Shown here piece by piece: positions 36,481-44,841 of a DNA stretch of 64,000 bases (its first letter is position 1; the number at the start of each line of letters is the position of its first letter). The translations under genes and the position numbers were made by a program. This DNA is from Pseudomonas sp. RIT409. GTDB taxonomy: Bacteria; Pseudomonadota; Gammaproteobacteria; Pseudomonadales; Pseudomonadaceae. The notes below the pieces were generated by a model that was not told the origin of the DNA, ran no database searches, and saw only the letters and a list, made by a program, of their open reading frames with translations. The stretch is taken from NCBI RefSeq assembly GCF_003052515.2, contig NZ_QARE02000009.1:1-64000 (forward strand), given 5' to 3'.

Positions 36481-38226
36481 ATGGCAACAACGAAACGGGG
36501 CAACACGAGTCCGAAGGGCTTCGACTGGGCAGGCCTGGTCTGGCTGTTCGTCTTCTTTTGGTATTTTTCCGGCATCACCCAACTGTTGATCCAGTTGACC
36601 GGAATCACAGGCTTCGCCGGGTTCCGTCAGGCGTTCGTAATGAGCGGTATCTGGCTGGCACCGATGCTGCTATTCCCCAACAAGACTCGCCTCCTGGCCG
36701 CGATCATCGGCGTGGTGCTGTGGGCCTGTTCGATGGCCAGTCTGGGTTACTTCTTCATCTACCAGCAGGAGTTCTCGCAGAGCGTCATCTTCATCATGTT
36801 CGAGTCGAACATTTCGGAAGCCGGCGAGTACATGACTCAGTACTTCGCTTGGTGGATCGTGCTGGCTTTCATCGCCCATACCGCCTTCGCCATTTTTCTC
36901 TGGACCCGCCTGCGTCCCGTGTACATGCCGCGCGGTCGTGCACTGGTGGCCGCGACTGCCTTGTTGGTCGCGATCGTCGGCTACCCGCTGGCCAAGCAGT
37001 TGGCCCGTTTCGACACCACCGAAGCCGGGCTCGAAGCGTTCGAATCGCGCATCGAGCCCGCAGTGCCGTGGCAGATGCTGGTTGCCTATCACCGCTACAC
37101 CCAGCAGTTGGACAGCATGCAGGACATGCTGACCACCAGCAGCAACATCGCCCCGTTGAAAAACCTCAAGGATCAGCAAGCGGGCCTGCCCACCACGCTG
37201 GTGCTGGTGATCGGTGAATCCACCAACCGCGGACGGATGCACCTGTATGGCTATCCGCGGCAGACCACGCCCAATCTGGATGCGATGAAGGACGAGCTGC
37301 AGGTTTTCAACAATGTCATCACGCCGCGCCCCTACACGATCGAAGCGCTGCAGCAAGTCCTCACCTTCGCCGACGAAGAGCATCCAGACCTTTACCTCAA
37401 GACACCCTCCCTCGTCAGCGTCATGAAACAAGCGGGTTACAAAACCTTCTGGATCACCAACCAGCAGACCATGACGAAGCGCAATACGATGCTCACGACC
37501 TTCTCCGAGCAGGCCGACGAGCAGGTGTACTTGAACAATAACCGCAATCAGAATGCGCGCCAGTACGACGGCGACGTTCTGGAACCCTTCGCCAAAGCCC
37601 TGACGGATGCGGCGCCTCGCAAACTCATTGTAGTGCACCTGCTGGGCACCCACATGAGCTACCAGTATCGGTATCCGCAGGAGTACGAGAAATTCACAGG
37701 CCGCGACGGGGTACCAGCGGCCATCGACGACAGCAAGCTGGAGTTGTACAACAGCTACGACAACGCCGTCCTCTACAACGACTTCGTGGTGTCGAGCCTG
37801 ATCAAAACCTACAGCAAGGCTGATCCGAACGGCTTCCTGTTGTACCTGTCGGACCACGGCGAAGATGTCTACGACTCACCGGGTCGCAACACCCTGGGCC
37901 GCAATGAAGCCAAGCCGACGCTGCCGATGTATACCGTGCCGTTCATCGCCTATGCGTCGCCGAAATGGCGCGAAACCCATGACTGGAGCTTCGACAGCAT
38001 TCACAACCGCCCTTACACCAGTTCCAACCTCATCCACACCTGGGCACAACTGGCCGGGCTGAGTTTCGACGAACTGGACACCAGCAAGAGCTTGGTCAGC
38101 CTGGATTTCAAAGCTCGTCCGCGTCTGATTGGCGACCCCTATGCGCAAAAGGGCCTGAGCGATTTCGCCGCGATCGAAAAAGAGGAAAAGCAGCAAAGTG
38201 CGGTGCCGGAAGTCGCCGCCAAGTAA
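36481..38226 (+). CDS. cptA: Phosphoethanolamine transferase, CptA/EptC-like
   Basis: The inner-membrane enzyme transfers phosphoethanolamine from phosphatidylethanolamine to a lipopolysaccharide core sugar. The 581-residue product has five N-terminal membrane helices (to about residue 170) and a periplasmic sulfatase-fold domain. The motifs VLVIGESTNRGRMHLYGYPR, TPRPYTIEALQQVL, VVHLLGTHMSYQYRYP and LYLSDHGEDVYD carry the metal ligands and the nucleophile threonine. The sequence order fits CptA better than EptA. I use the ATG at 36481, with GGAG just upstream. No two-component genes are adjacent. Confidence 0.88.
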   Translation: MATTKRGNTSPKGFDWAGLVWLFVFFWYFSGITQLLIQLTGITGFAGFRQAFVMSGIWLAPMLLFPNKTRLLAAIIGVVLWACSMASLGYFFIYQQEFSQSVIFIMFESNISEAGEYMTQYFAWWIVLAFIAHTAFAIFLWTRLRPVYMPRGRALVAATALLVAIVGYPLAKQLARFDTTEAGLEAFESRIEPAVPWQMLVAYHRYTQQLDSMQDMLTTSSNIAPLKNLKDQQAGLPTTLVLVIGESTNRGRMHLYGYPRQTTPNLDAMKDELQVFNNVITPRPYTIEALQQVLTFADEEHPDLYLKTPSLVSVMKQAGYKTFWITNQQTMTKRNTMLTTFSEQADEQVYLNNNRNQNARQYDGDVLEPFAKALTDAAPRKLIVVHLLGTHMSYQYRYPQEYEKFTGRDGVPAAIDDSKLELYNSYDNAVLYNDFVVSSLIKTYSKADPNGFLLYLSDHGEDVYDSPGRNTLGRNEAKPTLPMYTVPFIAYASPKWRETHDWSFDSIHNRPYTSSNLIHTWAQLAGLSFDELDTSKSLVSLDFKARPRLIGDPYAQKGLSDFAAIEKEEKQQSAVPEVAAK

Positions 38227-38399
38227 GCGTCCCCCTCATGCTGCCGCTCGCGTTGGCGACGGCAGCGGTTGAGGCGGCGCAGGTAGCGTAAAGATGGCGA
38301 GGCTCAGCCACCGCTCCCTGCGCCCTGCCGCGCTGAACACTCCGCGCCAAGCGGCCGCTTCAGGCCCGAGGCAGCGGCTTCCCAGCAATGGCGCCGGGA

Positions 38400-39947
38400 T
38401 CACGCCTTGCGCAACAACACCCGTGTGACCCGTCGTTCCTGCACCTGAACGACCCGCAGGTCCCATCCGTCCCATCGCACTTGGTCACCCACGACCGGCA
38501 AGCGATCCAGCGCACTCATGATCAACCCTGCCAGGGTCTGGTATTCATCCGTGGCGGGCGCCTTGAAACCCAGACGCTCACGCAGATGATTCAGATTGAT
38601 GGCGGCATTGACCAGCATGCCGTCACCCTCTTCGACCATGTCAGGCGCCTCGGCCTCGCTGGCGTCGGGCAATTCTCCGGCAATGGATTCAAGGATGTCG
38701 GTCATGCTGAGGATGCCGACGAAGTCGCCGAACTCGTTGACCACGAAGGCGATGTGCGTCGATTCGGCCCGCATCTGATCCAGTGCATTGAGGATCGAAA
38801 AGCTGTCGAGCAGGTTCACGGCATCGCGCTTGAGCCGCTCGAGATCAGGCTCGTTGCCCGCCAACATGGCGTTGAGCAACTCCTTCTTGTGCACGAAACC
38901 CAATGGCTCTTCTACCCGACCGTTGCGAATCAGGGGCAACCGCGAGTAGGAAGACGCCATCAACTGTTGGCGGACATGGGCCGCATCATCCGCGAGATCG
39001 ATCATGTCGACGTCATTGCGCGCAGTCATTACCGTGCGGATGGGGCGCTGTGCAAGTTGCAACACGCCACTGATCATCACGCGCTCGCGACGCTCGAATA
39101 CGGGCTCTTCGCTGTCGCCGTCGAGCATGTCGACGATGTCTTCGCCCACTTCCTCGACACCGGGCTTGCGCCCACCCAGCAGTCGCAGCACGGCGTGAGC
39201 CATGCGCTCACGGCGTGGCAGGTGCCCTTTCAGGCTACGCTTGCGCCGCGATCGGGCAATCTGGTTGAACAGCTCGATCAGGATCGAGAATCCGATCGCC
39301 GCGTACAGATAACCCTTCGGAATGTGGAACCCAAGGCCGTCGGCAGTGAGGCTGAACCCGATCATCATCAAGAAACCCAGACACAGCATGATCACGGTGG
39401 GGTGAGCATTGACGAACGAGGTCAGGGGTTTGCTGGCGACGATCATGATGGCGATCGAGAACACCACGGCGATCATCATCACCGACAGCTCATCGACCAT
39501 GCCCACCGCCGTGATGACCGCATCCAGCGAGAACACGGCGTCGAGCACCACGATCTGCGCCACGATTGGCCAGAACAACGCATACGTGGTGCCGCCAGTG
39601 CGCTGTGCCACATGGCCTTCCAGGCGCTCATGCAGTTCCATGGTGGCCTTGAACAGCAAAAAGATACCGCCAAACAGCATGATCAGGTCGCGGCCGGAGA
39701 ACGCCTTTCCAAAGACCTCGAACAAGGGTTCGGTCAGGGTCACCATCCACGAAATACTGGCCAGCAGGCCGAGGCGCATGATCAATGCCAGCGACAAGCC
39801 CAGGACGCGAGCCCGGTCACGCTGCTCAGGTGGCAGCTTGTCGGCGAGGATGGCGATGAACACCAGGTTGTCGATGCCCAGCACGAGTTCCAGCACGATC
39901 AAGGTCAGCAGGCCAAGCCATGCCGTAGGATCCGCAAGCCACTCCAT
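38400..39947 (-). CDS. TerC-family membrane protein with CBS pair and CorC domain
   Basis: The 515-residue product joins three modules, as in E. coli YoaE/YegH. A TerC-like membrane domain with about seven helices (1-240) includes [13 protein letters not shown] and [19 protein letters not shown], with acidic residues inside helices that may bind metal ions. A CBS pair follows (about 300-420), then a CorC_HlyC domain (about 430-512). TerC proteins are linked to metal-ion export or metal loading of exported proteins. No manganese riboswitch consensus was recognised in its leader. AAGGA lies upstream of the ATG with wide spacing. Confidence 0.88.
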   Translation of the reverse strand: MEWLADPTAWLGLLTLIVLELVLGIDNLVFIAILADKLPPEQRDRARVLGLSLALIMRLGLLASISWMVTLTEPLFEVFGKAFSGRDLIMLFGGIFLLFKATMELHERLEGHVAQRTGGTTYALFWPIVAQIVVLDAVFSLDAVITAVGMVDELSVMMIAVVFSIAIMIVASKPLTSFVNAHPTVIMLCLGFLMMIGFSLTADGLGFHIPKGYLYAAIGFSILIELFNQIARSRRKRSLKGHLPRRERMAHAVLRLLGGRKPGVEEVGEDIVDMLDGDSEEPVFERRERVMISGVLQLAQRPIRTVMTARNDVDMIDLADDAAHVRQQLMASSYSRLPLIRNGRVEEPLGFVHKKELLNAMLAGNEPDLERLKRDAVNLLDSFSILNALDQMRAESTHIAFVVNEFGDFVGILSMTDILESIAGELPDASEAEAPDMVEEGDGMLVNAAINLNHLRERLGFKAPATDEYQTLAGLIMSALDRLPVVGDQVRWDGWDLRVVQVQERRVTRVLLRKA

Positions 39948-40322
39948 GGGTCAATGGTTCCTTTTCAAAAGCGGGAGGACAGGCACAGCGAAGCCCGGCG
40001 CGCGCCGATGCGGGCCGAGGTTGGAGGTCAATGCAAGAAAGCGCGGGGCTGCGTCAGACTGTGGGTGAACGGCATGACCGCTCGATGCGCCAAGGGGAAA
40101 ACAACTGGGGGGTTCCAGTGAAGGGGACATGAGGTTCCTGAATTCAATACGGGAGGCGATCCTACATCGCCCACAGAATCGCCTTACAGGATAGAACTGT
40201 TACAAATGTTTTGAACGGTGTTGCTCCCGCAACAGCCTTCGCCGTTCCGTCTGCCAGGCTGCGCGTCGCCAGGAGCGCCCCAAACAGGCGCAACCCGGCG
40301 AGCCGCACGGCCACCACCATGA
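39948..40322. other. Intergenic region, leader of the TerC-family gene
   Basis: No gene is supported. A hairpin AGGCGAT (40154-40160) with ATCGCCT (40178-40184) lies about 210 bases upstream of the TerC-family start, with AT-rich promoter-like sequence next to it at about 40185-40215. I compared the leader with the yybP-ykoY manganese riboswitch by eye and found no convincing match. Confidence 0.35.
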
Positions 40323-40814
40323 TTACAGAGCTTTTTGCCAGAACAGCGCGCGCCCCATTCGAGGGTCGAGCTGATAATCGGCATAGCCCATCTTGCGGTA
40401 AGCCCCTTGGGCGACCTGATTACCCTCCAGGACTTCCAGGGTGATTTTGCAGCAACCGCGCTGACGGGCGATTTCTTCAACCTTGGCGAGCATCTTCTGA
40501 CTGATGCCCTGCCCCCTTGCCGAACCCACGACCACCACGTCGTGAACGTTGACCAGCGGTCGACAGGCGAAGGTCGAGAAACCTTCGAAACAATTGACCA
40601 ACCCCACCGGCTCGCCAGCGATGAAGGCCAGCACGCTGAACGCGTGGGGGCGCTTGGCCAATTCGAACGCCAGTTGCTCACGGGTGTCCATCGACAGTGA
40701 TTCGCCACCGCCCATGGCGTCTTCAGCGTATTGATTGAGCAGAAAGCCGATGGCTTGTGCGTGAACCGGGTTGCTATAGCTGGCCTGCAGGACCAGCACC
40801 TCAGGGGCTTGCAT
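40323..40814 (-). CDS. GNAT-family N-acetyltransferase
   Basis: The 163-residue protein has the GNAT fold: a helical start, VLAFIAGEPVGLVNCFEG, the acetyl-CoA-binding motif VVVGSARGQGISQKMLAKVEEIA (pyrophosphate loop ARGQGI), and a final KITLEVLEGNQVAQGAYRKMGY strand-helix. It transfers an acetyl group from acetyl-CoA to an unknown amine. GAGGAAG lies just upstream of the ATG. The gene is isolated and diverges from glgA. The substrate cannot be read from sequence. Confidence 0.88.
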   Translation of the reverse strand: MQAPEVLVLQASYSNPVHAQAIGFLLNQYAEDAMGGGESLSMDTREQLAFELAKRPHAFSVLAFIAGEPVGLVNCFEGFSTFACRPLVNVHDVVVVGSARGQGISQKMLAKVEEIARQRGCCKITLEVLEGNQVAQGAYRKMGYADYQLDPRMGRALFWQKAL

Positions 40815-41347
40815 TGACTTCCTCTACACCTCGGGGGTTATCAGGCAGCGAGACTTGAAACGCCTCGTGCCGCGTGCGCCGGATTCTACCGTGGCACGCA
40901 CTAAAAGATCCCGATACGAAAGTAGGAATTTTCTGTACGAGTAAGCGGATCGGTTCACGCTGCACCGAGAAAAGGCGCGCCGAGGCATACGCTTGCCCCG
41001 TGCCCGGAAACAGCGCGCGGGGGGCACAGGAATAAGGCACGGCGGCCAATTGTCGAACAATCCGACCAACGGCATGGACCTCGGGATTTGCGCCTTTATA
41101 GCGGGAAGAGAGGCCCAGCAAGCGGCTGGCAAAACTCTGTAGTGGGAATCCACGCTGACTACATTTGGGCGCCATGCCGCGTGCCAGACCTTTCCAACAA
41201 AAAAAGTCGAAACTTCTACAGCGGCCCTGGGTCATGTGATTAGAGCGCCTATGCTAAGGGCTGAAGCCCAGGTAGAGGCCGCTTTCACCCTTGTCCTTTC
41301 TATGCAGTCGGTAAATGGGTATCGATTTTGCGTAGGTCTTGTGTGTC
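40815..41347. other. Large divergent intergenic region between the acetyltransferase gene and glgA
   Basis: No gene is supported; frames on both strands lack homology and Shine-Dalgarno sequences. A short perfect dyad ATTGT-CGA-ACAAT lies at 41049-41061. The region should hold the glgA operon promoter, for example near TATGCT at about 41251. No clear -35/-10 pair can be named. Confidence 0.35.
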
Positions 41348-41408
41348 TGGCCATAGGACATGGCCAAGTAGAACCAAGTGCTGTACCAACACTGCGTATC
41401 GAATGGGA
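41348..41408 (+). promoter_or_regulatory. glgA leader hairpin with GGA loop, candidate RsmA/CsrA target
   Basis: TGGCCAT-AGGAC-ATGGCCA (41348-41366) is a perfect 7-bp stem whose 5-base loop carries GGA (41356-41358). A second GGA (41406-41408) lies in the glgA Shine-Dalgarno GGGAG. CsrA/RsmA proteins prefer GGA in a hairpin loop together with a second GGA at the ribosome-binding site, and CsrA represses glycogen genes in E. coli. Binding here is inferred. The loop lacks the A two bases before GGA in the full consensus. Confidence 0.5.
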
Positions 41409-41415
41409 GAAAACG

Positions 41416-43002
41416 ATGATTAGTGCCGCTGTCAAAACCCAGAAGGGAGAGAGTTTTAATCAGCCGGCCAGCGAGCTGACCCATCTGCCGGTCTTCGCAA
41501 CGACGAGCGTACCTTTGCTGCAACTGCCCCCTGTCCAACCAGGCATGTCGATGGCGAATCGGAAAAAAATCCTTTTCGTCACCTCGGAAATGGCCGATCT
41601 GGTGAAAACCGGCGGCCTGGGTGATGTGTCTGCTGCACTGCCGCGCGCCATGCGCCACCTTCACGATGTACGCGTGCTGATTCCCGGCTATCCACAGGTC
41701 ATCAATAGCGGAAACCCGATTCACATCATTAGCCAGTTGAACGGCCACGCCGCCCTGCCTCCCTGCAAAATCGGCCGGATGGACATGAAAGACGGCTTGG
41801 TCATTTATGTGCTGATCTGCCCGGAGCTCTACGAGCGCGAAGGCACCCCCTATGGCGACAACCAGGGTCGAGACTGGTCCGATAACCACATTCGCTTTGC
41901 CCGTCTGGGCCTGGCAGCGGCGGACTTCGCCGCCGGCGCCGTGAAAACCCAATGGTGCCCCGAGCTGGTCCACGCCCATGACTGGCCTGCTGGCCTGGCC
42001 CCTGCGTACATGAAATGGCGCGGCCAGAGCACGCCCAGCATCTTCACTATTCACAACCTGGCTTATCAAGGCTTTGTCAGCACGGCGTCGAGTCGTGAAC
42101 TGGGCATCCCGGATGAGGCGCTGGGCCCGGATGGCATGGAGTTCTACGGGCGCCTGTCGTTCATCAAGGCGGGCATGGCCTACGCCAGCCACATCACCAC
42201 CGTCAGCGCGACCTACGCCGAGGAAATCACCACCCCTGACTTCGGCTGTGGTCTGGAAGGCTTCCTGCAGAGCAAGGCCATGCGCGGCCAACTGAGCGGG
42301 ATTCCCAACGGCATCGACGAAAGCTGGGATGCGGCCACCGATGACCATTTGATTTGCAACTTTGCGCCGAATGAATGGAAGCGCAAGGAAATCAACGCCG
42401 ATTACGTGCGCGAGCTGTTCGAACTCGAACCCTCGACCGGCCCGTTGTTCGCCGTGGTCTCCCGACTGGTCTACCAGAAGGGCCTGGACCTGACCATTGG
42501 CGTGGCTGAGTTCATCGTCAATAACGGTGGGCAGATTGCGATCATCGGTCGCGGAGAACCGGACGAAGAAGACGCCATGCGCGCCCTCGCCGATCGCTTC
42601 CCCGGTCAGATCAGCGTGCGCGTGGGGTTCAATGAGACCGATGCCCGTCGCATGTTTGCCGGCAGCGATTTCCTGCTCATGCCTTCTCGTTACGAGCCTT
42701 GCGGCTTGAGCCAGATGTACGCCCAGCGTTTTGGCTCCTTGCCCGTGGCGCGTCGGACCGGCGGCCTGGCAGACACCATCGAAGACGGCTGCACGGGCTT
42801 CCTGTTCGACGAATCTACGGTGGAAAGCTACACCGAGGCGCTGACCCGCGCCTTCAACGTCTTTGCCAACCCGACGCTGCTCAATGCCATGCGTTGCCGT
42901 GCAATGGCGGCGCCTTTCGACTGGCACAAAGCGGTGGAACCCTACGCCGATCTCTATCAGGAACTGCTGAAAAAGAACGTGGGAGCGGCACTGCATTACT
43001 GA
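41416..43002 (+). CDS. glgA: Glycogen synthase
   Basis: GlgA (GT5) extends alpha-1,4-glucan from ADP-glucose. The 528-residue product has the N-terminal KTGGLGDV motif at 64-71, the HDWPAGLAPAYM segment, VSRLVYQKGLD, and the C-terminal PSRYEPCGLSQMYAQRFG and RRTGGLADT motifs. Compared with E. coli GlgA the domain starts about 50 residues late. This N-terminal extension seems common in Pseudomonas, but a start at the Met pair 54/56 cannot be excluded. GGGAG before the ATG at 41416 decides the start. It is the first gene of the glucan/trehalose operon; treZ follows after 27 bases. No glgC is present in the window. Confidence 0.94.
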   Translation: MISAAVKTQKGESFNQPASELTHLPVFATTSVPLLQLPPVQPGMSMANRKKILFVTSEMADLVKTGGLGDVSAALPRAMRHLHDVRVLIPGYPQVINSGNPIHIISQLNGHAALPPCKIGRMDMKDGLVIYVLICPELYEREGTPYGDNQGRDWSDNHIRFARLGLAAADFAAGAVKTQWCPELVHAHDWPAGLAPAYMKWRGQSTPSIFTIHNLAYQGFVSTASSRELGIPDEALGPDGMEFYGRLSFIKAGMAYASHITTVSATYAEEITTPDFGCGLEGFLQSKAMRGQLSGIPNGIDESWDAATDDHLICNFAPNEWKRKEINADYVRELFELEPSTGPLFAVVSRLVYQKGLDLTIGVAEFIVNNGGQIAIIGRGEPDEEDAMRALADRFPGQISVRVGFNETDARRMFAGSDFLLMPSRYEPCGLSQMYAQRFGSLPVARRTGGLADTIEDGCTGFLFDESTVESYTEALTRAFNVFANPTLLNAMRCRAMAAPFDWHKAVEPYADLYQELLKKNVGAALHY

Positions 43003-43029
43003 TTCTTGAACTGAAAAAAGGGGTAACGG

Positions 43030-44841
43030 ATGCCTTTGCGCACGGAAGAGAGGTGGCGCCATGGCGCCGCCCTGTTGGATCCCGCACATACCCGGTTCGC
43101 CCTGTGGGCACCGGATGCGAAACGCGTCAGCGTAGAAATCGAAAACGGGCCGTCGCAGGCCCTCCTCGGGCAAGAGGACGGCTGGTTTGTCCTCGATGCT
43201 CAGTGCGCTGCCGGCACGCGCTATCGCTACAAAATCGATGACGATCTTCTCGTACCTGACCCGGCCTCCCGGGCTCAGGTCGACGACGTGCAGGGCTACA
43301 GCCAAGTGATCGATCAGGCCGCCTTTGCCTGGCAACAGCACGCCTGGCAGGGCCGACCCTGGCACGAGGCAGTCATCTGTGAAGTGCATGTGGGCGCCCT
43401 CGGCGGTTTCGTCGGCGTCGAACAGCACTTGCAGCATTGGGCCGACACTGGCTTTACCGCAATCGAATTGATGCCCATCGCGCAATTTCCGGGCGATCGC
43501 AACTGGGGCTATGACGGCGTGCTGCCCTACGCACCGCAGTCTTCCTACGGCTCGCCGGAACAACTCAAACATTTGATCGACACCGCCCACGGGCTGGGGC
43601 TGGCAGTGATCCTGGACGTGGTCTACAACCATTTCGGGCCTGATGGCAACTACCTGGGCCACTATGCCAAGCACTTCTTTCGCAGCGATAAAAAGACGCC
43701 CTGGGGTGACGCCATCGATTTTCGGCGACCCGAGGTGCGCGACTTTTTCATCGACAACACACTGATGTGGCTGCAGGACTACCGCTTCGACGGCCTACGC
43801 TTCGACGCGGTGCACGCCATCGAAGACCCGACCTTTCTCAAGGCGCTCGCCGAGCGCGTGCGGCAGGAAATTGCGCCGTCGCGTCACGTCTGGCTGGTGC
43901 TGGAAAACGAATTCAACGAAGCCCATCGCATGGAACAGGGCTTCGATGCGCAATGGAACGATGACGGCCACAACACCTTGCATGTGCTGCTGACCGGCGA
44001 GACGGATGCCTACTACACCGATTTCGCCGAACAACCGACGCATAAGCTGGCCCGCCTGCTGAGCGAGGGGTTTGTCTACCAGGGCGAATCGACGCGCCAT
44101 GGCCATGGACGCGGCGAACCCAGCGCACACTTGGCTGCGACCTCGTTCGTGCTGTTTCTGCAGAACCACGACCAGATCGGCAACCGTGCGCTGGGCGAGC
44201 GTCTATCGCAGCTTTGTCCGCCTGAGGCCCTGCGTGCGGCGACAGCCTTGCTGCTGCTGTCACCGATGATCCCGCTGACGTTCATGGGCGACGAATGGGG
44301 GGCGAGCGAGCCCTTCCTGTTCTTTACCGACTTTCATGACGAACTGGCCGATGCCGTGCGCGAAGGCCGCCGCGGCGAGTTCAAGGACTTTGCCGCGTTC
44401 GCCGATCCAGAGCAGCGCGAACGCATCCCTGACCCCAATGCTCTGCAGACCTTCCAAGCGTCGCGTCCGGCCTTCGATGCCTTGCTGCTGGAAACGGACA
44501 AGGGCCAGGATCATCGGAACTGGCTGTCGCTGTACAAAACCCTGTTGGGTCTGCGCCATCGGCACGTTGTTCCGCGCCTTGAGGGGGTGCAAGCCCTGGG
44601 CGCTCAGGTACTGGGCGATAAGGCGGTCAGCGCGCGCTGGCAGATGGGCGACGGCACTGTGTTGCGCATCGACCTGAACCTCAGCGCACATCCGCTGGAG
44701 AGCGAGGCGTACAGCGCGCAACAGGTCATTCATGAATCACATCCAAAATCGGCAGAACTTTCCCAATCCGGCACCCTCAATCCCTACACGGCCATTGTCA
44801 GCCTGATATCGAGTGACGTTGTGGAGGAACAGAATGAGTAA
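43030..44841 (+). CDS. treZ: Malto-oligosyltrehalose trehalohydrolase
   Basis: TreZ (GH13) cleaves trehalose from the maltooligosyl-trehalose made by TreY. The 603-residue product has an N-terminal CBM48-like domain (FALWAPDAKRVSVEIENG) and a barrel with VVYNHFGPDGNYL. It has the nucleophile Asp in LRFDAVHAI, the acid Glu in LENEFNEAH and the third acidic residue in QNHDQIGNRA. A C-terminal beta domain ends the protein. Its last eight bases overlap the start of malQ. Confidence 0.95.
   Translation: MPLRTEERWRHGAALLDPAHTRFALWAPDAKRVSVEIENGPSQALLGQEDGWFVLDAQCAAGTRYRYKIDDDLLVPDPASRAQVDDVQGYSQVIDQAAFAWQQHAWQGRPWHEAVICEVHVGALGGFVGVEQHLQHWADTGFTAIELMPIAQFPGDRNWGYDGVLPYAPQSSYGSPEQLKHLIDTAHGLGLAVILDVVYNHFGPDGNYLGHYAKHFFRSDKKTPWGDAIDFRRPEVRDFFIDNTLMWLQDYRFDGLRFDAVHAIEDPTFLKALAERVRQEIAPSRHVWLVLENEFNEAHRMEQGFDAQWNDDGHNTLHVLLTGETDAYYTDFAEQPTHKLARLLSEGFVYQGESTRHGHGRGEPSAHLAATSFVLFLQNHDQIGNRALGERLSQLCPPEALRAATALLLLSPMIPLTFMGDEWGASEPFLFFTDFHDELADAVREGRRGEFKDFAAFADPEQRERIPDPNALQTFQASRPAFDALLLETDKGQDHRNWLSLYKTLLGLRHRHVVPRLEGVQALGAQVLGDKAVSARWQMGDGTVLRIDLNLSAHPLESEAYSAQQVIHESHPKSAELSQSGTLNPYTAIVSLISSDVVEEQNE

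Noticed and set aside
39948..40322. A yybP-ykoY manganese riboswitch in the TerC-family leader
   Set aside because: TerC genes sometimes carry one, but the conserved riboswitch core was not found by eye; only a simple hairpin is present.
40801..41235. A 144-codon - strand frame between the acetyltransferase gene and glgA
   Set aside because: Its composition is Arg/Ser/Cys-rich and it overlaps the start of the acetyltransferase gene. No domain or ribosome-binding site supports it.
41254..43674. An 806-codon open frame on the - strand opposite glgA and treZ
   Set aside because: It lies fully antisense to two clear enzyme genes and has no recognisable domains. Long antisense frames are common in GC-rich DNA.
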